A stretch of 64,000 nucleotides of DNA from MPNO01 sp965200535 (GTDB lineage: Bacteria; Pseudomonadota; Alphaproteobacteria; MPNO01): positions 1-64,000 of the forward strand of contig CBDAUF010000001.1 in assembly GCA_965200535.1 (NCBI GenBank), written 5' to 3'. The notes below the pieces were generated by a model. The model had not been told where the DNA came from, ran no database searches, and worked only from the letters and a program-made list of their open reading frames with translations. The position numbers and the translations under genes are program-made. Positions 24,675 to 32,312 of the stretch are shown here, piece after piece. Numbering within the stretch: position 1 is the first letter of the stretch; each line of letters starts with the position of its first letter.

Positions 24675-27038
24675 TTATCCGAGGCGCGCGGCGGCGAGGG
24701 AGTCGAGGACGGTTTCGGGCGTGATGGGCAGCCGCGCGATCCTGGCGCCGAACGGCCTGAGCGCGTCGTTGACCGCCAGCAAGATGGCGGCCGGAGCACC
24801 CACCGTTCCCGCTTCGCCCGCCCCCTTGGTGCCGAGCGCGGTCTCGTCGAGCGGTGTCTCGACATGGCCGACATGGATGTCGGGCAGCCCCGCGGCCATC
24901 GGCACCAGATAGTCGGCAAAGCTCGCGTTGAGCATCTGGCCTTCCGCGTCGTAGTGGCACTCCTCGAAAAGCGCCCCGCCGATCCCCTGCACGACGCCGC
25001 CCCTGATCTGCTCTTCGACCAGGAGCGGATTGACCATCCGTCCGCAATCCTCGACCACCCAGTGGTCGAGCAGCCGGATCTCGCCGGTCTCGATGTCGAC
25101 CTCGAGCGACGAGCCCTGTACGCCGTTGGCGAGCGCGAAGGGGGCGGCGTCGGGAACGTAGTGCCGGGTGACAGCGAGTTCGGGCTGCACCCCGGGTGGC
25201 AGGGTGTCGTGGCGAAAATGGCCGATGCGGGCGATTTCCGCGAGCGCGATCCGCGGCTCGCTGGTGCTCCGGTCGCGGACCGCGCCGCCGCCGAGATCGA
25301 GATCGCTCGGGTCGGCCTGCAGGATCGACCCGGCGAGTTCCAGGATATTGGCGCGCAGCCCGTCGGCGGCCCGCCACACCGCCTCGCCGCCGATGGTCAA
25401 TCCGCGCGATGCCCACGCCCCGCCGCCGTAAGGCGTCCATGAGGTATCGCCGCCTACCACCCCGACATCCTCCGCCGCGACGCCCAGACGGTCGGCGACG
25501 ATCTGCGCGAGCGCGCCGTAGGTACCCTGTCCGAGTTCGATCACCGAGGTGACGCAGCGCACCGCGCCCGACGGTTCGAGCCGGACCGTGGCTCCGTCCT
25601 GGGTGCTGATATGAGCGCCGGACGGGCCGTAATAGGCGGGGCCGACAGAGGTCATCTCGAGGAAGGTTGCGACCCCGATCCCGCGGTGGATTCCGCGCGC
25701 GCGCAACGCCGCCTGCCGGGCGCGCAGGGCATCGTAATCCATCATCCCGACCAGCTTGTCGAGGCATTGCCGGGGGCTGAGCCGTTTGACCGCCAGGCCG
25801 CCGGCAGTCCTGAGCGGATAGGCGTCGTCGCTCCAGTAGTTGCGCCGACGCATTTCGACCGGATCGACGCCGGCTGCGTGGGCGGCCCAGTCGAGAAGCT
25901 GTTCGGCCACCGCGCAGGCGATCGGCTGGCCGACGGCGCGGTACATGCCGGACGGCGGCTTGTTCTGGAAGACCACGCGCAACCGGGCGGCGTAGTCCCG
26001 GTTGGCATAGGCGCCCGCCGCCATCATGATCGTCATCATGCCTTCGCTGACCGGCGGGCGGCCGAGAGAGCCGTAGGCGCCGAGCGTGCTCACCGCATCC
26101 ACCGTGAGGCCCAGGATCGCGCCCTCCTCGCCGACCCCGATGCGGGCGCTGACCGCCTGGTCTCGCGCATGGATATCGCCGACGAAGGATTCCATGCGGT
26201 CGGCGACATACTTGACCGGCCGGCCCAGCAACTTGCTGACCGCGGAGACCGCGATCTCGTCGCCGTAGACATGGAGCTTGATTCCGAAGCCGCCGCCGAT
26301 ATCGGGGGCGACGACGCGGACCAGGTGCTCGGGAATGCCGAGATAGCGGGACAGCGTGTCCTGCTGATGCCACGGCGACTGGTGGCTGCCGTGGACGGTG
26401 AGCGTCCCCTCGCCCGGATCGTAGTCGGCGATGACGGTGCGCATCTCGAGCGGCGCGCCGGTATGGCGGGCGAACGAGAAACTCCCCTCGACGACATGTG
26501 CAGCCCCGGCGAGCGCCGCGTCGGCATCGCCGGCGCCGATCTCCGTCGAGAAACTGAGGTTGCTGCCGGTTCCGGGATGGACGAGCGGAGCGTCGTCCTC
26601 GAGCGTGCGGTCGCGCACCGCCGCCGCCGGCAGGGGCTCCCACTCGACGACGACCTCCGCCGCCGCATCCTCGGCCTCGGCGCGGCTGGCGGCGACCGCC
26701 GCGGCCACCGGTTCGCCCTGCCAGACGACGCGGTCCACCGCCACCGCGTGCTGCGGCGGCGAGACCATGCTCGGCAGGTGATCCATCGTCCCCTGCCAGG
26801 GCGCGCACACGGAAGCGATCTCGCGTCCGGTAATGATGCGCGCGCCCGGCGCTGCGGCGAGCGCCGGCGCCGGATCGACGCCGGCGATCCGCGCATGCGC
26901 GTACGGGCTTCTTACGAAGGCGAGGTGAAGCAGTCCGGGAAAGCGAAGGTCGTCGGCATACTTTCCGCGGCCGAAGGCGAGACGGCGGGCGCCGCTGCGG
27001 GGAAGGCGCTGTCCGACCGCGCCCGGCCGATCAGCCAC
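24675..27038 (-). CDS. molybdenum hydroxylase 2, molybdopterin-binding large subunit
   Basis: A 787-residue CoxL/XdhA-type large subunit: hammerhead start RRLAFGRGKYADD and RSPYAHARI, Mo-domain motifs APDIGGGFGIK at about 245, SGMYRAVGQP at about 360, and ELGQGTYGALAQ at about 500. The catalytic Glu is in TKGAGEAGTVG at about 750. The CODH cysteine loop is absent, so it hydroxylates an organic substrate, probably a heterocycle or aldehyde. GTG 27038 overlaps the small-subunit stop by eight bases. Gene order in this operon is medium, small, large, unlike sets 1 and 3, so it was probably acquired separately rather than duplicated locally. Confidence 0.92.
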   Translation of the reverse strand: MADRPGAVGQRLPRSGARRLAFGRGKYADDLRFPGLLHLAFVRSPYAHARIAGVDPAPALAAAPGARIITGREIASVCAPWQGTMDHLPSMVSPPQHAVAVDRVVWQGEPVAAAVAASRAEAEDAAAEVVVEWEPLPAAAVRDRTLEDDAPLVHPGTGSNLSFSTEIGAGDADAALAGAAHVVEGSFSFARHTGAPLEMRTVIADYDPGEGTLTVHGSHQSPWHQQDTLSRYLGIPEHLVRVVAPDIGGGFGIKLHVYGDEIAVSAVSKLLGRPVKYVADRMESFVGDIHARDQAVSARIGVGEEGAILGLTVDAVSTLGAYGSLGRPPVSEGMMTIMMAAGAYANRDYAARLRVVFQNKPPSGMYRAVGQPIACAVAEQLLDWAAHAAGVDPVEMRRRNYWSDDAYPLRTAGGLAVKRLSPRQCLDKLVGMMDYDALRARQAALRARGIHRGIGVATFLEMTSVGPAYYGPSGAHISTQDGATVRLEPSGAVRCVTSVIELGQGTYGALAQIVADRLGVAAEDVGVVGGDTSWTPYGGGAWASRGLTIGGEAVWRAADGLRANILELAGSILQADPSDLDLGGGAVRDRSTSEPRIALAEIARIGHFRHDTLPPGVQPELAVTRHYVPDAAPFALANGVQGSSLEVDIETGEIRLLDHWVVEDCGRMVNPLLVEEQIRGGVVQGIGGALFEECHYDAEGQMLNASFADYLVPMAAGLPDIHVGHVETPLDETALGTKGAGEAGTVGAPAAILLAVNDALRPFGARIARLPITPETVLDSLAAARLG

Positions 27039-27510
27039 CGAAGCGGCTCTCCATCACCGTCTCGACGGCATCGACGATCGCGTGATAGCCGGTGCAGCGG
27101 CAGTAGTTGCCGGAGAGGAACTCGCGAATCTCGGCGCGCGTCATCTTGCGGCCGGCGTCCAGCATCTCTGCCGAGGTCAGCAGCATGCCCGGCGTGCAGT
27201 AGCCGCACTGCAGCGCGTTGCGGTTGATGAACGCCTCCTGCAGGTCGGCGATCTCGCCGATGTCCGACAGGCCCTCGATGGTCCACACCTCGGCCCCGTC
27301 CGCCTGGATCGCCAGCATCAGGCATCCGCGCACGATATTGCCGTCGACGCGAACCGTGCAGGCGCCGCAGACACCGTGCTCGCAGCCGAGATGGGACCCG
27401 GTGAGGCCGAGCTCGATGCGCAGGAAATCCACCAGGTGCTGGCGCGCCTCGACCCGCTTGGTCACCGTCTCGCCGTTGACCGTGAGAGTGATATCGGCGA
27501 ATTCGTCCAT
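27031..27510 (-). CDS. molybdenum hydroxylase 2, 2Fe-2S small subunit
   Basis: A 159-residue protein with CEHGVCGAC at about 43, CGYCTPGML at about 104 and CRCTGYHAIVDAV at about 138, the four motif groups that hold two [2Fe-2S] clusters in CoxS-type subunits. It transfers electrons between the molybdenum and FAD subunits encoded on either side. ATG 27510 is 11 bp after the medium-subunit stop, with GGGCGG upstream. No departures from the family pattern were seen. Confidence 0.93.
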   Translation of the reverse strand: MDEFADITLTVNGETVTKRVEARQHLVDFLRIELGLTGSHLGCEHGVCGACTVRVDGNIVRGCLMLAIQADGAEVWTIEGLSDIGEIADLQEAFINRNALQCGYCTPGMLLTSAEMLDAGRKMTRAEIREFLSGNYCRCTGYHAIVDAVETVMESRFGG

Positions 27511-27521
27511 CGTTCCGCCCT

Positions 27522-28382
27522 TCAGTTTGCCGCGACCATGCGATCGATGGCGCGCCCCGTCAGCACCCGCGCAAGGTGCAGCCGGGTTGCGGCCGAGGCA
27601 TGGAAATTGCCGATCGGGTCGAGATCGTCGCCAAGCGCTTCCTTGACCGCTTCCTTGACGTCCTCCGACCACGCCTTTCCTTCGGCGGCGGCGGCGGCCG
27701 CGCCGGCGAAACGGGGGCGGTCCTCGCTCCCGAAATACGCGAGGCGGAGGTCGCTCAGCACACCACCCTCCACCCTGGCATGGCAGCACACGCCGGCGAG
27801 CGCGAAATCGCCGTGGCGCCGGGCCAGTTCCATGAAGGAAGACCGGTAGCCCGAGGCGATCGCCGGAATGCGGGTCTCGACCAGAAGCTCATCGTCGGCG
27901 CGCTCGGTCTCGTACAGCCCGTGGAAGAAGGACCGCGCCGCAACGGTTCGCCGCCCGCGCGTACTGGCAAGCACGAACGCGGCATCGAGCGCGACCGCGC
28001 AGGCGGGCAATTCGGCGGCCGGATCGGCGAGCGCGATGCTGCCGCCGAAGGTGCCGCGGTTGCGCACCGCGACATGGGCAACGTGCGGCATCGCCTCGGC
28101 GATCAGCGGCAGGTGCTCGGCGACGAGCGGCGAGTTCATCACCTCGACATGGCGGGCCAGCGCGCCGATCCGGATCGCGTCTCCAGCCCGCTCGATGCCC
28201 CGGAGGGCATCGATCCGGTTGATGTCGATCAGGAGGCGCGGCCGCGACAGCCGCATGTTGAGGGTCGGCATCAGGCTCTGCCCGCCGGCGAGGATACGGG
28301 CCTCATCGCCGTGTTCCGCGAGGAGTGCCAGGACCTCGTCGAGGTTATCGGGCCGAGCATAGGCGAAACGCGGCGCCTTCAC
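27522..28382 (-). CDS. molybdenum hydroxylase 2, FAD-binding medium subunit
   Basis: A 286-residue CoxM-type protein with ILAGGQSLMPTLNMRLSRP at about 30 and VRNRGTFGGSIALADPAAE at about 102, the two FAD-contact motifs. The GTG at 28382 is chosen because GGGAGG lies seven bases upstream and the next residues (KAPRFAYARPDN) match family starts. It is the first gene of the operon. A 135 bp gap separates it from the enolase-family gene (minus strand, ending 28518), so a promoter for set 2 probably lies between 28383 and 28517. Confidence 0.92.
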   Translation of the reverse strand: MKAPRFAYARPDNLDEVLALLAEHGDEARILAGGQSLMPTLNMRLSRPRLLIDINRIDALRGIERAGDAIRIGALARHVEVMNSPLVAEHLPLIAEAMPHVAHVAVRNRGTFGGSIALADPAAELPACAVALDAAFVLASTRGRRTVAARSFFHGLYETERADDELLVETRIPAIASGYRSSFMELARRHGDFALAGVCCHARVEGGVLSDLRLAYFGSEDRPRFAGAAAAAAEGKAWSEDVKEAVKEALGDDLDPIGNFHASAATRLHLARVLTGRAIDRMVAAN

Positions 28383-28517
28383 TTGCAGCCTCCCGTTCCG
28401 GTTGTCGAAAAGACACTCTAACCACGGCAGCGGATTCGGCAAGTGGCCTGTCGGTGCAATCCGTGTCGGTGCAGCGCCGGCGGGTTCCGGGACCGGCGCA
28501 AGCCGGCGGGCGGACCG

Positions 28518-29684
28518 TCAGTCGAGCAGGCCGCCGAGCACGGCCATGGCGTTCGCCTTGCCCTCGAACCCGGTTCCCGGAAGGGCGCCCGGCGCGACAC
28601 GGCCGTCTTCGACTGTCCAGCCGTCGGGCAGGCCGCCGAGCACGAGAGTCGCATCGGGCGCGACCTCATGGCCGCCGAGCCCGAGGCCGGCAACCACATT
28701 GAACGCGAACAGGTGGCCAGCGTGGGGAACCAGCCGGCGGCGCGCCCAGCCGGCGGCTTCCGCGGCGGCGACGATCCGCAGGTATTCGGGGATGCCGTAG
28801 GACAGCGAGACGTCGAACTGGAGCAGGTCGCACTCCTTCCGCAACCCGCCGTAGCGCAGGAGATTGCGGGCGTCGGCGGCGGAAAACAGGTTCTCTCCCG
28901 TCGCCAGAGCGCCCGGCCAGGCCGCGGCAACCGCCCGCATCGTCTCGAAGTCGAGCGGGTCGCAGGGCTCCTCGAACCAGGCGAGGTCATAGTCGGCCAA
29001 CATCACCGCGCAGCGGAGCGCGCCGCCCCGGTCGAGAACGGCATTGGCATCGACGGCGATCCGTCCGCCCGCGCCGGCCGCGTCGATGGCGGCCTCGATC
29101 CGTTCGCGGTCGACGCCGGGCGGTGCGCCGGCGATCTTGATCTTGATCGTCCGATAGCCCTGCGCCCTGCAGTCCGCCACCTCGCTTGCCAGGGCGGCGG
29201 CCGGATTGCCGGGGCGGTAGTGCCCGCCCGCGGCGTAGACCTCGACCGTCCGGTCTGCGGCGGCGCGGTTGAAGCGCTCGGCCAGCAGCCGCCACAGCGG
29301 CGCGCCGGCAGCCTTGGCCGCCGCATCCCAGAGCGCCGCATCGAGCACCCCGACGGCAGCCGAACGCTCGCCGTGGCCGCCGGGCTTCTCGTTGCGCATG
29401 AGGATCGGCCAGATCCGCATCGGATCGAGAATGCCGGTCGCCGGATCGACGATCTCGCCCTCGTCCGCCGCTTCCAGGCGAGGAATGAAACGTTCGCGCA
29501 ACAACCCGCCGTGCGCGTAGCGGCCCACCGAATCGAGGGCATAGCCGATAACCGGTGCGCCGCCCACCCGCCGGTCGGTGCGCAGCGCCACCGCGCTCGC
29601 CGTCATCTCGTCGAAGCCGATTGCCGCGTTGGCCATCGACGCGGCGACCGGAATGGACGTTTCCCTGATCTCGAGGATTCGCAT
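28518..29684 (-). CDS. enolase-superfamily acid-sugar dehydratase, D-tartrate dehydratase-like
   Basis: A 388-residue mandelate racemase/enolase-family protein. It has NEKPGGHGERSAAVGVLDAALW at about 95 and a Lys-x-Lys base (TIKIKIAG, about 167). Metal ligands are in AVDANAV, WFEEPCDP and ATGENLFS, and the final His is in PHAGHLFAFN at about 320. Length and these phrases closely match the D-tartrate dehydratase known from Bradyrhizobium, so dehydration of D-tartrate or a related hydroxy-diacid to a 2-oxo acid is likely. In that enzyme the His motif reads PHGGHQ; the change to PHAGHL leaves substrate choice open. ATG 29684 follows a purine-rich GGGGCGGG. It is divergent from the VOC gene at 29790. 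Confidence 0.85.
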   Translation of the reverse strand: MRILEIRETSIPVAASMANAAIGFDEMTASAVALRTDRRVGGAPVIGYALDSVGRYAHGGLLRERFIPRLEAADEGEIVDPATGILDPMRIWPILMRNEKPGGHGERSAAVGVLDAALWDAAAKAAGAPLWRLLAERFNRAAADRTVEVYAAGGHYRPGNPAAALASEVADCRAQGYRTIKIKIAGAPPGVDRERIEAAIDAAGAGGRIAVDANAVLDRGGALRCAVMLADYDLAWFEEPCDPLDFETMRAVAAAWPGALATGENLFSAADARNLLRYGGLRKECDLLQFDVSLSYGIPEYLRIVAAAEAAGWARRRLVPHAGHLFAFNVVAGLGLGGHEVAPDATLVLGGLPDGWTVEDGRVAPGALPGTGFEGKANAMAVLGGLLD

Positions 29685-29789
29685 GCGCCGCAACCCGCCC
29701 CTGCTCGAAGCGCCCCGCGATGGACAGTCCCGGAACCGGCGGCCAAAATGCCACAGGAAACGGGGCCACGGGAAACGGGAGCAACGGCC

Positions 29790-30191
29790 ATGGGCAAGCT
29801 GCGGCACATCGCGATGCAGGTTCCCGATCTCGAAAAGGCGGCGGCCTTCTACGAGGACGTGTTCGACCTCGACCGGGTTGCCGAGGCGGAAAGCCCGATC
29901 GGCAACGCGGTCATGCTGTCCGACGGGGTCATGAACCTGACGCTCCTCCACTTTCCGGAGGGCACGGTCGGCGGGATCAACGGGCCGGACTGGGCCGGGC
30001 TGCATCATTTCGGCATGTTGGTGGAGGACAAGACCGCCGCCGCCGGACGCATCGAGGCCAACGGCGGCCGTTTCTTCATGGAGCTTCCGGGCGGCTACCC
30101 GGGCGTCGAGGCGGAGACCAAGTTCAAGGATCCCAACGGCGTGGTCTTCGACATCTCGGAACACGAATGGACGTTGAAGCGCAGGGGCTGA
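29790..30191 (+). CDS. VOC superfamily (glyoxalase/dioxygenase fold) protein
   Basis: A 133-residue single vicinal-oxygen-chelate module: LRHIAMQVPDLEKAAAFYEDVF at the start (metal His) and GLHHFGMLVED at about 74 (second His). GVVFDISEHEW at about 115 places Asp where many members have a metal Glu. Members bind a divalent metal and act as lyases, epimerases or dioxygenases. The start at 29790 gives the usual short N-terminus. It is 16 bp upstream of the DUF1989 gene, with which it forms an operon. The reaction is not known. Confidence 0.85.
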   Translation: MGKLRHIAMQVPDLEKAAAFYEDVFDLDRVAEAESPIGNAVMLSDGVMNLTLLHFPEGTVGGINGPDWAGLHHFGMLVEDKTAAAGRIEANGGRFFMELPGGYPGVEAETKFKDPNGVVFDISEHEWTLKRRG

Positions 30192-30207
30192 AGCGCCGGG
30201 AAGGACT

Positions 30208-30831
30208 ATGTTGGAACTCGTCAACGAATTCGTGATCCCGCCGCGCGAAGGCCGCGCCGTTCGCGTCGAGAAGGGCCAGGTGCTCAGGATTCACCAGATC
30301 GCCGGCGGCCAGGTGGGCGACTGCGTCTTCTACAACGCGGACGACTACCGGGAATGGTTCCACGTCGGCCAGAGCTGGGCGACCAACGTGATCCTCGGCA
30401 CCGGGACATCGAAGGCGTTCCGCCATTTCTATTCCAAGCCGCCGCGCGAGAACGTGATGCTCACCACGGTCGCCGATACCTGCGCCAACCACTGGGGCAA
30501 CATGGGCGGGCGCTGCTCGACCCGGCTCTACGAGCGCCGCGACGGCATCGGCGGTCACCGCTCGTGCCAGGAGAACCTCGCCGAGGCGCTCGCTCCCTAC
30601 GGGCTGACCGGCGACGAGGTGATGGATGTCTTCAACGTGTTCATGAACGTCGCACTCGACGCCGACGGCGGATTTGCCATTCTGCCGACGACGGTCGGGG
30701 CGGACGACTACATCGATCTGCGGGCGGAGATGAACGTTCTCGCCGCCGTATCGGCCTGCCCGGCGGACACGTCGCCCACCAACGGCGGCAAGTCGGCGCC
30801 GCTCGGCATCAAGGTATTTGCCGCCGGCTGA
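30208..30831 (+). CDS. DUF1989 (urea carboxylase-associated) family protein
   Basis: A 207-residue protein with GGQVGDCVFYNADD at about 33, TVADTCANHW and GGRCSTRLYERR at about 90-110, GGHRSCQENL, and near the end SACPADTSPTNGG. These Cys-rich phrases mark the DUF1989 family, whose members accompany urea carboxylase and include guanidine-degradation (carboxyguanidine deiminase) subunits. Conserved Cys and His residues suggest a metal site. It normally comes as a pair; here there is only one copy and no urea carboxylase nearby. It ends 36 bp before the right-hand inverted repeat. Confidence 0.85.
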   Translation: MLELVNEFVIPPREGRAVRVEKGQVLRIHQIAGGQVGDCVFYNADDYREWFHVGQSWATNVILGTGTSKAFRHFYSKPPRENVMLTTVADTCANHWGNMGGRCSTRLYERRDGIGGHRSCQENLAEALAPYGLTGDEVMDVFNVFMNVALDADGGFAILPTTVGADDYIDLRAEMNVLAAVSACPADTSPTNGGKSAPLGIKVFAAG

Positions 30832-30866
30832 CCCGACGCCTCTGTTCGCAACAGGTGCGGCCCGAC

Positions 30867-31118
30867 CTGGTTCACGCCATACGGGACAGAAGCGCGCAGC
30901 CCCTCGGGGGGCCGCGGTTCGTTCGAAATATCGAGCGGGGAGCATAACCGCCGGCGCAGCCCCGCGCTGCTCCCGACGGTCGGGAAAGCGCCGAATCCGC
31001 TTTCGGATTGATTACGCAAGCGCGGCGTTCGCCCCGGGCGGGACAGGGCGGATCAGGAAATCATCGCAAAAACAACCGGTTGCACGCCTTCGGCAAGCGC
31101 ACATCGGATGTCGAAGGA
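30867..31118. repeat. right copy of the ~250 bp dispersed repeat, inverted relative to 5422-5672
   Basis: It matches the reverse complement of 5422-5672 from CCATACGGGACAGAAGCGCGCAG through to the porin codon 5 junction. The palindrome TCCCGACGGTCGGGA is at 30971-30985 and AATCCG-CTTT-CGGATT at 30994-31009. The two copies point toward each other and bound about 25.2 kb. A compensating difference in the loop of the second dyad (AAAG/CTTT) suggests the folded structure matters. Confidence 0.85.
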
Positions 31119-32240
31119 CTATTTGCCAGTACAGCGCTGATAACGGCGGGAATGCTGGCAGCCGGCGGCGCGCTCGCTGCCGACAAGAAGATGAAGCCAT
31201 CGATCAGCGTGAACGGCTTCTACTCCGCGCACGCCAGCGTCATCGTCGATGAGAAGCTCGATACGGCCGAGCTCAATCCCCCGGCCGTCGACTTTCGCGA
31301 CAACAGCGAGGTTCACTTCAACGGCAGCGCCACACTCGACAACGGGACGAAGATCGCCGTCCGCTGGGAACTGGAAGGGAGTTCGCACACCAGCGGGGGC
31401 AAACCCTCTCCGGCGAACGGAAACGACCAGATCGACCAAGTGTATGTCACGGTCTCGGGGTCGTTCGGCAAGATCGTCCTCGGTTCCAGTGCCAACGCGC
31501 CCATGCAGATGCTTACCGGGATGAGCGGGGCATGGGCGACCAATGTCGGCCAGAACTTCCAATTCAACTCGCAGGAGTGGATACCATCTGCTGCCGGGAC
31601 GCGCGCAGGCAGGTTCCACGTCCTGCAGGATGAGCGCATCCGTGAGCACGGCGGCGGGGGTGCCGCCGAAAAGATCACCTACATCTCTCCGAACTTCGGC
31701 GGCTTCCAAGTCGGTGCGTCCTACATCCCGTACGCCGAACAGGATCATCACGTCACCCACAACGTCGACGAAGGGCGCCATGACGGCGGAGCGGGTGCGA
31801 TCTCCTACAATGGCAAGTTCGGCGATGTCGGGATCGCGGTCGGCGCCGGCGTCAGCATCATGCAGGGCGCTGAGGACGACGAGAACCTGAGCGAGTGGCT
31901 GGTTGCCGGCCGCCTCGACTTCGGAGGCGGCTTCCGGGTTGCGGTCGCGCACCAGCGGACCACCAGCGGCGTAACCGGCCCCCTCGACCTCGAAGGTTCT
32001 CTCACGACGGCCGGCGTTCGTTACACCGTGGGCGCGAACAGCTTCAGCCTGGTGGGTTCCTACGGCGAGCTCGCGAACACACAGGCCACGTACACGGCGG
32101 CCAAGGCTGCCTACAAGCGCACGCTCGGCTCGGGCGTGTCGATGGATGTGAACCTGTTCGTCAATCAGTCACAGAGCGATGACGGAGAGCAGGAGAACTC
32201 CGGTGTCGTCCTGACCAGCGGCATCTCAGTCGCCTTCTAG
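31008..32240 (+). CDS. general outer-membrane porin, full-length copy with non-standard start
   Basis: From LFASTALITAG (31119 onward) this is a complete porin: signal peptide to GGALA, strands such as VHFNGSATLDNGTKI, FGGFQVGASYIP and GRLDFGGGFRVAVAH, ending ISVAF with the terminal Phe. It is about 370 residues from the signal peptide and closely resembles 3224-4357. No ATG or ribosome site precedes it: the MKKQ start is replaced by the dispersed repeat. In-frame options are TTG 31008, which lies inside a repeat dyad, and TTG 31080. It may be weakly expressed, silent, or translated from an unrecognised start. It lies 72 bp upstream of the lipoprotein gene. The coordinates given use the longest frame. 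Confidence 0.75.
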   Translation: MITQARRSPRAGQGGSGNHRKNNRLHAFGKRTSDVEGLFASTALITAGMLAAGGALAADKKMKPSISVNGFYSAHASVIVDEKLDTAELNPPAVDFRDNSEVHFNGSATLDNGTKIAVRWELEGSSHTSGGKPSPANGNDQIDQVYVTVSGSFGKIVLGSSANAPMQMLTGMSGAWATNVGQNFQFNSQEWIPSAAGTRAGRFHVLQDERIREHGGGGAAEKITYISPNFGGFQVGASYIPYAEQDHHVTHNVDEGRHDGGAGAISYNGKFGDVGIAVGAGVSIMQGAEDDENLSEWLVAGRLDFGGGFRVAVAHQRTTSGVTGPLDLEGSLTTAGVRYTVGANSFSLVGSYGELANTQATYTAAKAAYKRTLGSGVSMDVNLFVNQSQSDDGEQENSGVVLTSGISVAF

Positions 32241-32312
32241 CCGCCGACCTGCACCGGGACCGGCACAAACGGCCCCGTCACTTCAACGAAGACAAGGAAC
32301 CGAGGAAGTATA

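Noticed and set aside
28425..28517. Cobalamin-type riboswitch in the GC-rich gap between set 2 and the enolase gene
   Set aside because: There are local GC hairpins (CCGGCGGG/CCGGCGC) but no conserved riboswitch box could be identified.
30708..31019. Small conserved frame (NQSESGFGAFPTVGSS) present in both inverted repeats
   Set aside because: The frame is kept only because the DNA repeat is kept; it shifts between copies, lacks a ribosome site and overlaps the DUF1989 gene end.
5422..31118. Composite transposon with the inverted repeats as IS ends
   Set aside because: The repeats carry no transposase frame, and I saw no terminal inverted ends or target duplications; only the inverted arrangement is supported.
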